The translations under genes and the position numbers were made by a program. From NCBI GenBank assembly GCA_023213395.1, contig CM041465.1:210869741-210933740 (forward strand): a DNA stretch of 64,000 bases, written 5' to 3'. Position 1 is the stretch's first letter. Every line of letters begins with the position of its first letter. This document shows positions 1 through 9,339 of this stretch, piece after piece. The stretch comes from Cycas panzhihuaensis (taxonomy: Eukaryota > Cycadophyta). The notes beneath the pieces were generated by a model. It was not told where the DNA came from, ran no database searches, and saw nothing but the letters and a program-made list of their open reading frames with translations.

Positions 1-300
1 GAGTATTAGTAGTGACCCACAAGGGGAGGAACTTGGTAATATTCTTCCTTCTTCAATGAGTTCCATACTTTGCCTTTTAAGTTCTGCCCCTTCTAAAATA
101 GAAGTTTTATAAAGGGGTCCATTTGGCAAAGTGGATCCTAGCAGTAAATCGATACTGTGTTGAATTGCTTGAATGGGTGGAAAATCTTTTGGAGGTTAAA
201 AAACATCGACATATTCATCCAAAAGTTGTTTCATACCTGGTGTTGGGGCAAAATATGGTACGCATGACATTTTGGACCATGGAAACGTAGGAATGTATGC
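1..300 (-). pseudogene. Ty3/gypsy pol fragment, start of reverse transcriptase
   Basis: Read on the minus strand from about 300 down to 1, one frame gives the linker and N-terminal part of a gypsy-type reverse transcriptase: LDEYVDVF, then a TAA stop at 196-198, then HSIDLLLG, ELKRQSMELIEEGRI and PCGS. These match the conserved entry into the RT fingers (the 'H.I.l..g..p...Y...E..el..qi.eLl..g.I..S.SP.gSP' pattern). The fragment runs off the window edge, so the rest of pol lies to the left. The in-frame stop shows it is dead. It is oriented opposite to the gag that starts at about 1208, so it belongs to a different element. Confidence 0.75.
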
Positions 301-1065
301 TTGCTCTAATAAGAGGAATGCAAGAACGCATCATTGTAAGGTCGCACATGGGAACGCATGCCAAAGATCAGTGAAGAATGCAAGAGAACAACTCTCAGGG
401 AATGTATTATAGGATACGTTCTCGAAAGAAATGCATGCAAGACACATAGAAGGGAATGCATGGAACACATGCCCATAATTGAATTGTACATTCTAGAGAT
501 GATGACATCACCCAGAGGCATACGTACGTATAGTCGTACAGACAGAACAAGGAGTAATTAATGATTCTAATGTAATCTTAAGTGAAAAGGTACTTTTGTT
601 ATGAAAAGGAATGATTGTGACCATAAGTCACAACCATTCCCCCAAAAGGCATGTCATTGGGTATTTATTGGCGCTTTTTCCACCACTTTGGTGTGCGAGT
701 CAAGTTACTTGATCTAATGATACATTCCTAGGTAAGTAGGAACAATTATTGAAGCATATGTGATGATTCATGGTGGAACGCATGTAAGATGCATCCATTT
801 TTAGTGATGTAAACACATTGACAGTGACATTGCTTAATATAATAGAGAGTTACGTGGAGTCTTGTGTATTTTATACATGGCAACTGATTGTATGAGGAAT
901 GCATGTTGATTATTGATTGAGATAATGACATTATGATGATATTATGATATTGTGTTAACTACATAAGCAATCAAGCAAGATAATCATGTTGACCGACCCT
1001 AACTAGACTACCAGTTAGTGATTCCTTGATAAGTGTATTCTCATAAGGGCAATGAGAAGTCAACA
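300..1065 (+). repeat. Probable LTR of gypsy element G (left copy)
   Basis: Non-coding block between the RT scrap and a plus-strand gag. Parts of it (about 590-720 and 955-1065) recur at about 25190-25310 and 25650-25734 in the same order and orientation: the 'AGTCACAACCATTCCC' / 'AAAAGGCATGT' / 'GGGTATTTATTGG' segment, then 'TTGATAAGTGTA' and an end in GTCAACA. The shared right end is followed here by T-TGGTTTTGTTGCC, which starts with the TGG expected of a tRNA primer site. The left border is not defined. Calling it the 5' LTR of the element whose gag starts near 1208 is inference. Confidence 0.4.
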
Positions 1066-1207
1066 TTGGTTTTGTTGCCTACATCCACTGAGGAGGGACT
1101 GGGCCAGGAGTTTTTCATCAATACATTATGCTCAAAGACCAAGGAACCCTGGCTGTCGTCATGATGGCAGGTCATGACTAAGCCTTTGACAATGAGAGGA
1201 TCTTCCA

Positions 1208-2666
1208 ATGCCACAAAAGAGGCCTTTGAAGGCAGGAGAACCACCAAAAAGAACTTCACCTAAGGGATTAGTGGAATCAAGCACACAAAGGGCAATAAGA
1301 TGGTCAAAGGAAGCTAAATTGAGAAGGGCTAGGAGGTTAAGCCTCAATAAGAGCAACGAGACTAAAGGACAGTCCATTAAGAGATCTAAGGCAAGTGGAA
1401 CCCAAACACCCCAAGAACAAGAAATCAGAAGACATGGGGAACAAATGGTACTGACACCTATCCCGATTGGATCTGATATCATTAGCCCAGAAAAGGAGGA
1501 AATTCTGAACAAAGAAAATCTAGAACAAGATAATATTTTGGAAAAAGAAAATGAAACCCTCGAGAACAAGTGTGGAAAATACTTCAAAGGACCTAAGTGA
1601 TCACGAGGAGAAGGCGAGGGAAGGTCCCTCGACATATTGGGAAAACAAACTAACAAGACAAGTATTAGAAGATTCGTTGGATAAGGGATTCGAGCAATCA
1701 TATTTAATAGTAACACCATTGACAATCCAGGTATCGAGAGTGTCAAAATCTATTAATTTCAAAATCCCCTATTTGGAAGGGATAGTGCTAAGGGAAGCAC
1801 ACCAGGAACACCACCCAAATCCAAAATTGTGGAGAAAGTGGAGTCATCTCCATACAAAGCAACCACATCCTCAAGAGGAGAAAATCCACCGTCACTAGGA
1901 GAGACACCAATGAATTCACCAAGGATGGATGACACAAGGGACTTCGGAAAGTTGATCTTCAATGACACGTCTGATGCTACAGAGCATGTGTATCTTTTTC
2001 AAATTTTGATAGACATGAAGAAAATTAGTGATGAACAAGAAATAAAAGCAAGGTTTGCATGTGCCTTAAGAGGAGTACCATTGGCATGGTACAAAGAATT
2101 AGACAAAACAAAATCATGGACAAATGTGAAGAAATTGTTCAAGGAGAGATTTCAAAAACTTCATAGCAATGAGGCTATTGAAATTGCATTGAAAGAGATC
2201 AAGCAAAGACCTAATGAATCAATGTTAACTTATATCAGTTGCATGAAAATAATTGCGGCTAGCATGACCAATGAAACAGTGACAGACCGTAACATGAGAA
2301 ATTATTTTACTAAAGGTCTAAATGAGAAACTGAGATCCATGATGCATGCACATCTTTTGAAATCTTTCAAAAATGCCCAAGAGCTAGCTTTGGATTTTGA
2401 GGCAGAAATGGATGCCCAAATAAGAGGGAACAACCCATTGCTTCTTAAGTTACAAGAGGAGCTAAGAGAATTAAAACAAAATCAATGTAATAAACTTGTC
2501 TACCAAGTAGAGAAAATAGATGAAGAATCAGAAATCGAAAATATGACAAGTGGCACGATTGAAACTGAAAAACAAAAAAGAAGAAGAGGAGAGCAAAAAG
2601 AAGAAAGGGAAGGAATTCAGAATAGAAAAATGGTGCCACATCTGTAAAGAAGACTCCTATTCTACA
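1208..2666 (+). pseudogene. Ty3/gypsy gag of element G, interrupted by a LINE
   Basis: One frame runs from an ATG at 1208, with a stop at 1598-1600, and reopens through 2647. The first part is Lys/Arg/Glu-rich. From about 1900 it has the capsid signature of Ty3/gypsy gag: ARFACALRGVPLAWYKEL, then W-x3-K-x-LFKERF, then LKEIKQRPNESMLTYI and NYFTKGLNEKLRSMM. A shift of frame near 2600 leads into a zinc knuckle beginning WCHIC, which breaks off at 2666 where the LINE starts. The knuckle resumes after the LINE at 9193. The knuckle histidine position reads Tyr, so it was probably already non-functional. Gag would form the particle shell and bind element RNA. Confidence 0.7.
2650..2666 (+). repeat. 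Target-site duplication of the LINE, left copy
   Basis: AAGACTCCTATTCTACA (17 bp) ends exactly where gag homology stops and recurs at 9176-9192 directly after the LINE poly(A). Because the right copy starts in A residues shared with the tail, the true length could be one or two bases shorter. Confidence 0.9.
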
Positions 2667-3298
2667 GGCTTTTGGGAAAAGAAGAAAAAGCAAAGTCACG
2701 AAGAAAGGGAGAGGAGACTGCGACGAATGGCGTGCTGAGACTGCGACGAAGGCGTGGCGGCTAGGGTTTCCAATAGACGGAGATGGAGGAGCAGGGGGGA
2801 ATCCCCCAGATGCACAGAGCCATGGCGTAGCATCCAGGCTAGATCAGGGGTCCACTGCGAGGTAGAAAGGTGGACGAGCTGGGTTTTGGATCTGGACGAA
2901 GACGATGCAAAAGTGCGGTGGGCCGACGTTAGGAGGACAACCCAGGCTAGACTGGGATTCAGATCAGAGAGGAAGGTTAGAGGCAGAGTGGGGACCTATC
3001 AAAAAGTTGATGTGCTGATAGCTAAGAAAGGGAGGGACGAAAACGCTCCTATATTTTATACCTACAAATGGTCAGGTCCGTGTGAAGCCAGCCTACACGT
3101 TGGTTTGATATTTGTGGAGTTTGAACTTCCCTGCCATAGAAGACTCAGACAGAGAAGGAGTACATTTGGCCCCCAAGTTGAGAGGAACATTAGAAGACAT
3201 AAGGAGGCAAAAATACAAAGCAGACAGGGGATAAGTTCTGATTTTGCTGTTTTATTTTGTGGTGTTCACAAGTGCTTGTTATTATGTTCGAGCCCTAA
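2667..3298 (+). other. LINE 5' leader with an AUG-less open frame (2754-3302)
   Basis: GC-rich leader of the LINE. One frame is open for 183 codons from 2754 to a TGA at 3300-3302, following an upstream in-frame TGA at 2736-2738, yet I find no in-frame ATG in it. It overlaps the ORF1 start by the four bases ATGA (3299-3302). The predicted residues are Arg-rich and match no family I recognise. A promoter is expected inside this leader from LINE biology, but I cannot point to one. The open frame may be chance, since GC-rich DNA has few stops. Confidence 0.6.
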
Positions 3299-4828
3299 AT
3301 GATGCAAGAACCAAACCAGACTCAGTCCTCGCCTCCGGGGAGGACCTACCTTGATGTTCTGAGGAACGGTAACCTAGAAGAACATGAGATTCATCCTGTT
3401 AAGATAGGAAACAGGTTCAAAATTACAATTCTGAAAGAGGTAACAGATAAGACTATTCAATATTGGGAAAACAAATTGGTGGTGTTTTATGGTCCCAGAC
3501 CGAGGTTGGACATCATTAGAGAATGGATCAGAAATAAGTGGAAAACTAGAAACCCGGTTCAGGTTATGGCAATGCCGAAGGGATGCGTTCTCTTTAGGTT
3601 TGCTTCTCAGGAGGACATGATACCTATCTTGCTTAAATCCCCATGGATGTTTAGGAGAAAAGCTATGACCTTGGAGAAGTGGCACCCAGATTTCGACCCT
3701 AGAACACTGGTGGTAAAACAAGCCCCAGTTTGGGTGCAAATGCCTAGGCTCCCCCTACACTTCTGGAATCTGGAGGTGGTCAAAGGGGCGGCCAAGACGA
3801 TCGGGCCCTTACTGGCAATGGACTCGGCAACAAAACATAGATCCCGATTAATGAAAACAAGATTTTGTGTCCTTGCGAGGCTCGACAGTGACCTTCCAGA
3901 CGATGTAGAGATCGAGTCGGATGGAAGATCCATCATTCAAAGCTTATTTTTTGAAGTGGAGGGTTTTAGATGCGCTAAGTGTAAGTGTAGGGGGCATTTA
4001 CCTTTTCAATGCCCAGGGATTCCACCAAGGATGGACAAGCAGGATGAAAATAAAGAGAAAGAAAACGGAGAAAGGGTTGGAATCAGTGAGGAGCCCTATG
4101 GCGCAAGCACCGGAAAGCCAGGAAAGGAAAAGGACAAAAATGAGACAGAAGGAGAAGGAGAGGTGGAATCCAGAGGGGCACCGATGGACGAAGCAAAAGG
4201 AAAGGATTGCAGTATGCGGAGCCAGGCAGAGGTTTTGGAACCGATCTATGTTAAGGAAGCTCCGAAAGTCGGTAGCAAAGAACCAGTGGAAACAGAGGCA
4301 GGTAGGGAAGGGATCAAAGGAGTAGAAGTTGACAGAAGCGAGGGTCAAGACCCGGGCCCGGGCAAGGGATCGCCGACTGCGGATCCTAAAGATCTGGTTA
4401 AGACGGTTGGTCGGGCGATGGGGGGAGGGGATATTCCCCCAATAGCTATAGAGCCGGCTCTGGCTCGGCTTATGAAGAACATAAACTGGGATTTAGAGGA
4501 TTACCTTTCAGAGACAGATGAGGGGGGGATTCGGGAACCGCCCCAAGTGGAGGGGCAGGTAGGTATCGAGGCTGAAGGGGCTCCAGGCCCCGGGGTTAAA
4601 GTAGTGGAAGAAAAGGGAGGAGGAGGGACCCGCAAGTGGGTCTCAAAAGGTAACATGCAGGACATGAAGAAGGCTCCAGATTATGGGCTAGAAAAGAAGG
4701 TGGGAAGACCACCTAAAAAGGCAACCAGAGAAAAGGAAACACTGGCCCAAATTGACATGGGGTACCAGAGTACTTTAAAGGAGGGGGGCGCATTGGAGGG
4801 CCCCATCCTCAGAAGCAGGAAAGGTTGA
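3299..4828 (+). CDS. LINE ORF1 protein (RNA-binding, CCHC knuckle)
   Basis: 509 codons without interruption, starting ATG-ATG at 3299. Residues about 50-220 resemble the DUF4283-type domain usual at the N-terminus of plant LINE ORF1 and of related zinc-knuckle proteins, with VVFYGPRP, GCVLFRFASQED, and PVWVQMPRLPLHFW. A CX2CX4HX4C zinc knuckle (C225, C228, H233, C238) follows. The C-terminal half is low-complexity, rich in Glu, Lys and Gly, with an AT-hook-like GRPPKK near residue 470. The protein is expected to coat LINE RNA and help target-primed reverse transcription in the nucleus. It is the only clearly intact long reading frame of the LINE. The start is chosen at the first ATG, where leader homology to coding ends. 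Whether it is expressed cannot be told. Confidence 0.85.
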   Translation: MMQEPNQTQSSPPGRTYLDVLRNGNLEEHEIHPVKIGNRFKITILKEVTDKTIQYWENKLVVFYGPRPRLDIIREWIRNKWKTRNPVQVMAMPKGCVLFRFASQEDMIPILLKSPWMFRRKAMTLEKWHPDFDPRTLVVKQAPVWVQMPRLPLHFWNLEVVKGAAKTIGPLLAMDSATKHRSRLMKTRFCVLARLDSDLPDDVEIESDGRSIIQSLFFEVEGFRCAKCKCRGHLPFQCPGIPPRMDKQDENKEKENGERVGISEEPYGASTGKPGKEKDKNETEGEGEVESRGAPMDEAKGKDCSMRSQAEVLEPIYVKEAPKVGSKEPVETEAGREGIKGVEVDRSEGQDPGPGKGSPTADPKDLVKTVGRAMGGGDIPPIAIEPALARLMKNINWDLEDYLSETDEGGIREPPQVEGQVGIEAEGAPGPGVKVVEEKGGGGTRKWVSKGNMQDMKKAPDYGLEKKVGRPPKKATREKETLAQIDMGYQSTLKEGGALEGPILRSRKG

Positions 4829-4850
4829 AGGGTGAGGTTCCGGGATATCC

Positions 4851-7800
4851 ATGAAGGTCTTATCCTGGAACATAAGGGGCCTCAATGCCCCATCAAAGCA
4901 AAGATTGATAAAGGAACTGAGGTTGAGAACAAATCCGGACGTAGTGCTCTTGCAGGAGACAAAACTGAAACAGATTAAGGAAGGACAGGTGCTCAACAAG
5001 ATCTAGAAAAGGGGAGATGGGAGGTCGGTCGCTGGATCAAGAGGGCTCGGGGTCAGCATCCCTTTGGAACCCAAATAGGTGGAAAGGTTATGAGGTGGTC
5101 AAATCAGAACACTTCATAACCTTATGCTTGGTACGCACGTGGACCAATAAGGAGTGCTGGATTACTAATGTCTATGCCCCCACATCTGTGGAGGGTAGGA
5201 AGAGATTATGGGAAAGGCTGGTGGAAGTTCATAAAGATTGGGATGGTCCTTGGCTGGTGGTTGGGGACTTTAATACGCCCCTAACTCTGGAGGAGAAGAA
5301 AGGAGGTCATGCAGGGTGGTCCAAAAGCATGTTTGATTTCGGAGAATTCTTACAATTGGGGGGTCTAATGGACGTCCCCCTCAGGGGAGCTAGGTTTACC
5401 TGGTCTAACAGACGTTTAGGACATAACCACATCCAGTCCAGATTGGACAGGATACTAACTAATTATGAATGGTCCTGTCACTTCGAAGGAATAAAACTTG
5501 AGGCTCTTCTGAAGTCTGGCTCGGACCACTCTCCCCTCGTTCTGGAAGGGTCCATCCTGGGTTCTCATGTGGGGACCCCTTTTCGTTTGGAACTCATGTG
5601 GCTAAGGCATCCGGATCTTAGGGAGAGGATCGGTGAGTGGTGGGGAGTCCAGGTCCGAGGATGCGCTATGTTTAGGTTCTCGAAGAAGCTTAGTTGGATC
5701 AAAAAACAAATTAAAATCTGGAATAAGGAGGTATTTGGAAACATCTTCGAAGATAAAGGAGCCCTGCTGACGGAGTTAAAAGGGATCGAGGACAGGATCC
5801 AACTGGAGGGAAGGAACCGGGTTCTGGATCAAGAAGAACATTGTACCACCAGGAGACTAGAAGAGGTGTTATCTAGCGAGGAAATACTCTGGAAACAGAA
5901 ATCCAGAGAGCAATGGGTAAAGGAGGGGGGCAGAAATACTAGGTACTTCCATTTGTCCACCATGAAGCACAGGGCTCATAACAGGATTAGCAAACTCCAA
6001 ACTAAGGACGGGGATCTGATTGAGGCGGAGGATCAGTTCGGAGGAGTTGCGATGGACTACTTTAAGGAGCTGTATGCAGAACCTGGATGTCAGGATCCAG
6101 ATCTTAGGGCGGGCTTCATGCATTATTTACTGAAGGTTATATCTGAGGCTCATAACAGAAAACTGATAGAACCCTTTTCTCAGGATGAAGTGGAGAAAGC
6201 CCTACTCAAAATGGGTAGGGATAAGGCCCCGGGCCCAGACGGTTTTCGTCTTGGGTTCTTTCAGGAATTCTGGGACATTATCAAGGAGGATTTAATTATG
6301 GCGTTAAATGAATTCTTTCTCAAAGGACAATTCTGAAAGAATGGCAGGCCACCTTCTTGGTTTTGATCCCAAAGAAGGAGGGTGCGGTAGCTATGGAAGA
6401 TTACAGACCGATCAGTCTCTGTAATGAAAAATACAAAATTCTGGCTAAAATGCTGGCAAACCATCTAAGAGAGTGCCTTCCGGCTATCATCTCTCCTAAT
6501 CAGTATGGCTTTGTTAAGGGTAGACAAATCATGGATGGCATTATTACTGTCCATGAAACAATGCATTCGACTTTTCATAGGAAGGAGGCTGGCATGATAA
6601 TCAAAACAGATATGTCCAAGGCCTACGACCAGGTGGCTTGGGATTGTCTGTTGGACTGTCTAGAAGCGTTCGATTTTGGGGAGGTTTGGAGGGATTGGAT
6701 GAAATGCTGCATATCCAGGGTTTCCTTCTCGGTGATTCTTAATGGGAGGTCGACACCTTTCTTTCCTGGCTTTAGGGGTTTGAGACAAGGTGACCCCCTC
6801 TCTCCCTTCCTTTTCATTATTATGGTTGAACTGCTTGGGAGGGCAACAATGGAGGCTTAGAGGCTAGGATGGATATCTGGTCTGAAGGCGTCTTCCAATT
6901 TGGATAATATCGCCCATCACCAGTTTGTTGATGATAACATCTTTCTATGTAGGGCTTTGAAAGAAGGTCTTCAGGCTTATGAGAGGGCCACCAATCAAAA
7001 GATCAACCGGGATAAGAGCTCAGTCTTCTATATCAATGCAGCGGAAGGGCTGCAGAGAAGGATAAGTAGGGTTCTGGAGATTCCCAGTAGACCCCTCCCC
7101 GCTTCATATCTGGGAATGCCACTCTTTGTGGGGAAGATGGCGAAGAATCTGTGGGACCCCGTGGTGAGTAGATTTAACAGGAAGTTGGCGGGCTAGAAAG
7201 GGGCGCTTCTAAGCTGGGCTGGGAAGATTCAGCTGGTGGTGGCCTCTCTCCAGAGCATTCCTGTTTACCAAATGTCCGTTTTTAGGATGCCAGGTAAGGT
7301 GATTTCCACCCTAGAGGGCATTATGAAGAGATTTCTTTGGTCAGGGGTCGAAGATAAAAACAGAATCCATCTAGTGTCATGGAAGAAGGTTTGCAAGCCT
7401 AAATGGGCAGGAGGTCTTAACGTTAGAAGGCTGGCCCTTTTTAACGAAGCCCTTCTGGCTAAGATAGGATGGAGACTTACCAAAGAAGCTGGGTCGGTTT
7501 GGGGGAAAATTCTATCAAGAAAATATTTAAGGGATAAACACTTTCTACTGGAGGAGGAGTGTAGCTCTGAGGGATCCCCCATTTCGAAAGCTATCTGCTC
7601 CGCACGCTCTGTCTTACGTGAAGGATTCCGATGGAGATTGGGGGATGGAGAAAGTATAAGGTTTTGGGAAGACAAGTGGTGCAGGCCCTCTAGGTTAGAG
7701 GAGATCCCTAATATAGGCAGACTGAAGAAGGCATGTGTGAATAGTTTCGGCTATCTAGTTAAGCATTATTGGCTGGGCCAAGGTAGGGACAGGCGATGGA

Positions 7801-9035
7801 GATCGTTTGAGGAGCTGCAAGGCTTCGAAGAGGAGATTCAGAGAGTGAAGAGGGTGTTAGAAGATCAGTATATTCCGAAGCGGCCCTCTTCTGACTCCTT
7901 GGTATGGCCCCAATCGTCTTCAGGCTCATACACGGTTAAAGAAGGTTATAATTTGATAATGAACAGGGAAGGATGGGCCAGGAATGACATGCTTGCTGGG
8001 GTTTGGAAATTGGGGTTGCTTCCGAAGATAGCTGCTTTCTGGTGGTTATGCCTTCAAAACAAAATCCTTACAACGGATAACCTCATGAAACGGGGTTTTC
8101 ATTTGGTTAACAGGTGTGTATTATGTAAGGAGGATGCTGAGACCTTGGACCACCTTAAGATTCACTATCCTTATTCTAAGGGAATCTGGGACGATATCTG
8201 GTCCAGGTTGGGTTTAGCTTGGGTTTCTCCTAACTCTTTGAAAGACCAGTGGTTAGCATGGGACTCTCCTTTTAAGAGTAAAACGCTCGGCAGATGCTGG
8301 AAGATGATCCTTCCGGTAGGTACTTGGATTATTTGGAAGGAACGCAACAGGAGAATTTTTGAAGGTAGAGAGTCAGCCAGTGCCATACTGGTCGCCGAGA
8401 TCAGGAAGAGTATTCGAGAAATGATGAGTCCCCTTAAAGAGGATAGGATCTCCAAAAGAGAAGAGAGGATCCTTGAGGACTGGGGTATAGTTCATATGAA
8501 GGGGGGCAGCGAGAAAAGGAGAGCAATCAAATGGAACCCTCCAGAAGAAACCTGGGAAAAAATCAACTTTGATGGAGTCGCTAAAGGCAACCCTGGAGAG
8601 GCAAGAGCGGGAGGACTCTGCAGGAACCATATGGGTGTTTTAAAGTGGGCCTTTACGGAGTATCTAGGCATCCATTTGAACCAGAGAGCTGAGGTGTGGG
8701 CTATGCACAGGGCGATAGCTTTGATGGATGAAGAGGAGGATCAAAAGGTGATTGTTGAAGGTGATTCCATGTATGTAATTAGATGTTTAAGGGGGGAAGC
8801 AGAGCCAGGGTGGAACAATATGGAGATCATTAGAGATGCGTAAGATACTCTGAGAACCAAAGAGGGGGTCAGGATCCAGCATACCTACAGCAAAGGGAAC
8901 GCGGTGGTAGATTGGCCGGCAAATTGGGCTGTTTCAAATAAAAGAACCAAGATATGGAAGGAGGACTATCCAGAAGAGCTTCTGAGTCTGGTAAGGATCA
9001 ATGCACACATTGGGCAGGTAGACAGGGGAGGTTGA
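4851..9035 (+). pseudogene. LINE ORF2 (endonuclease, RT, RNase H), frameshifted
   Basis: Starts 22 bp after ORF1 with ATGAAGGTC, giving MKVLSWNIRGLN and LLQETKL, the N-terminus of an APE-type endonuclease. GDFNTPL and SDHSPL are its later motifs (to about 5560). The RT begins near KAPGPDGF (about 6225) and includes YRPISLCN, KTDMSKAYD, GLRQGDPLSP and FVDD (about 6930). About 7980-8200 carries a zf-RVT-like CVLC...ETLDHL segment, and 8560-9030 an RNase H domain (FDGVAKGNPG, EGDSM). Damage: frame change near 5030-5060, a one-base loss near 6335, in-frame TAG at 6858 and 7194, TAA at 8841, and a probable short deletion after FVDD. The reading frame ends at TGA 9033-9035. Typical full ORF2 is about 1,350 residues, which fits the span. 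Confidence 0.88.
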
Positions 9036-9177
9036 GAGGAATCCCCTTTAATCAGGGCTAGACCATGGGCCTGTCATGGTCATTTCTCTTAAGCCGAAGG
9101 GCTTTGTTGTATAGGGTTTGGGGACCTAGTTAAAACCCCTTCTAATATTATTTTACCTTATCAAAAAAAAAAAAAAA
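9036..9177 (+). other. LINE 3' UTR and poly(A) tail
   Basis: About 125 bp of non-coding sequence after the ORF2 stop, ending TTTTACCTTATC then 15 A (9163-9177). The tail is uninterrupted, which suggests a moderately recent insertion, although ORF2 has accumulated breaks. Confidence 0.85.
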
Positions 9178-9222
9178 GACTCCTATTCTACAAAAGAATG
9201 CGAGTTGAATCCCAAAAATAGT
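9176..9222 (+). pseudogene. LINE target-duplication right copy and gag G stub
   Basis: 9176-9192 is the second copy of the 17-bp target duplication. From 9193, the frame that was cut at 2666 continues for about ten codons (KEC-ELNPKN), supplying the last cysteine of the CX2CX4(H/Y)X4C knuckle, then meets TAG. From about 9223 the sequence switches to minus-strand copia, so gag G is broken here by a second event. The exact join is judged from where each homology stops. Confidence 0.65.
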
Positions 9223-9224
9223 GC

Positions 9225-9339
9225 AACTTCAATGTGCTTCATTCTGGCATGAAAGACTAGATTCTTTGTCATTCTAATGAAGTGGTGGTGAACTTCAATG
9301 TGCTTCATTCTGGCATGAAAGACTAGATTCTTTGTCATT
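9225..9339 (-). repeat. 66-bp in-frame tandem duplication in K RNase H
   Basis: A 49-bp block at 9225-9273 recurs at 9291-9339, a period of 66 bp or 22 codons. It repeats the MTKNLVFHARMKHIEV motif of copia RNase H. Being a multiple of three, it keeps the frame. The distal copy is the one cut at the gag junction. Confidence 0.85.

Larger units (their letters stand above)
2667..9177 (+). mobile_element. Full-length L1-type LINE (non-LTR retrotransposon)
   Basis: A 6.5-kb insertion with a 632-bp 5' leader, ORF1 (RNA-binding, CCHC), ORF2 (endonuclease, RT, RNase H), a short 3' UTR and a terminal run of 15 A. It is flanked by a 17-bp target duplication. Length and layout suggest little or no 5' truncation. 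Its base composition is clearly more GC-rich than its surroundings. ORF1 is open from end to end, while ORF2 carries several frameshifts and stops, so this copy cannot move by itself. It sits in sense orientation inside the zinc-knuckle codons of a gypsy gag. Such insertion is made by target-primed reverse transcription: the ORF2 enzyme nicks the target and copies the RNA from its poly(A) end. Confidence 0.92.

Noticed and set aside
1159-1746. 195-codon minus-strand open frame, Leu/Ser-rich
   Set aside because: It is the mirror of the Lys/Glu-rich gag G coding strand and has no motif of its own.
2754-3302. Frame considered as a protein gene
   Set aside because: No in-frame ATG and no family match, so it is kept only as a leader feature and a low-certainty finding.
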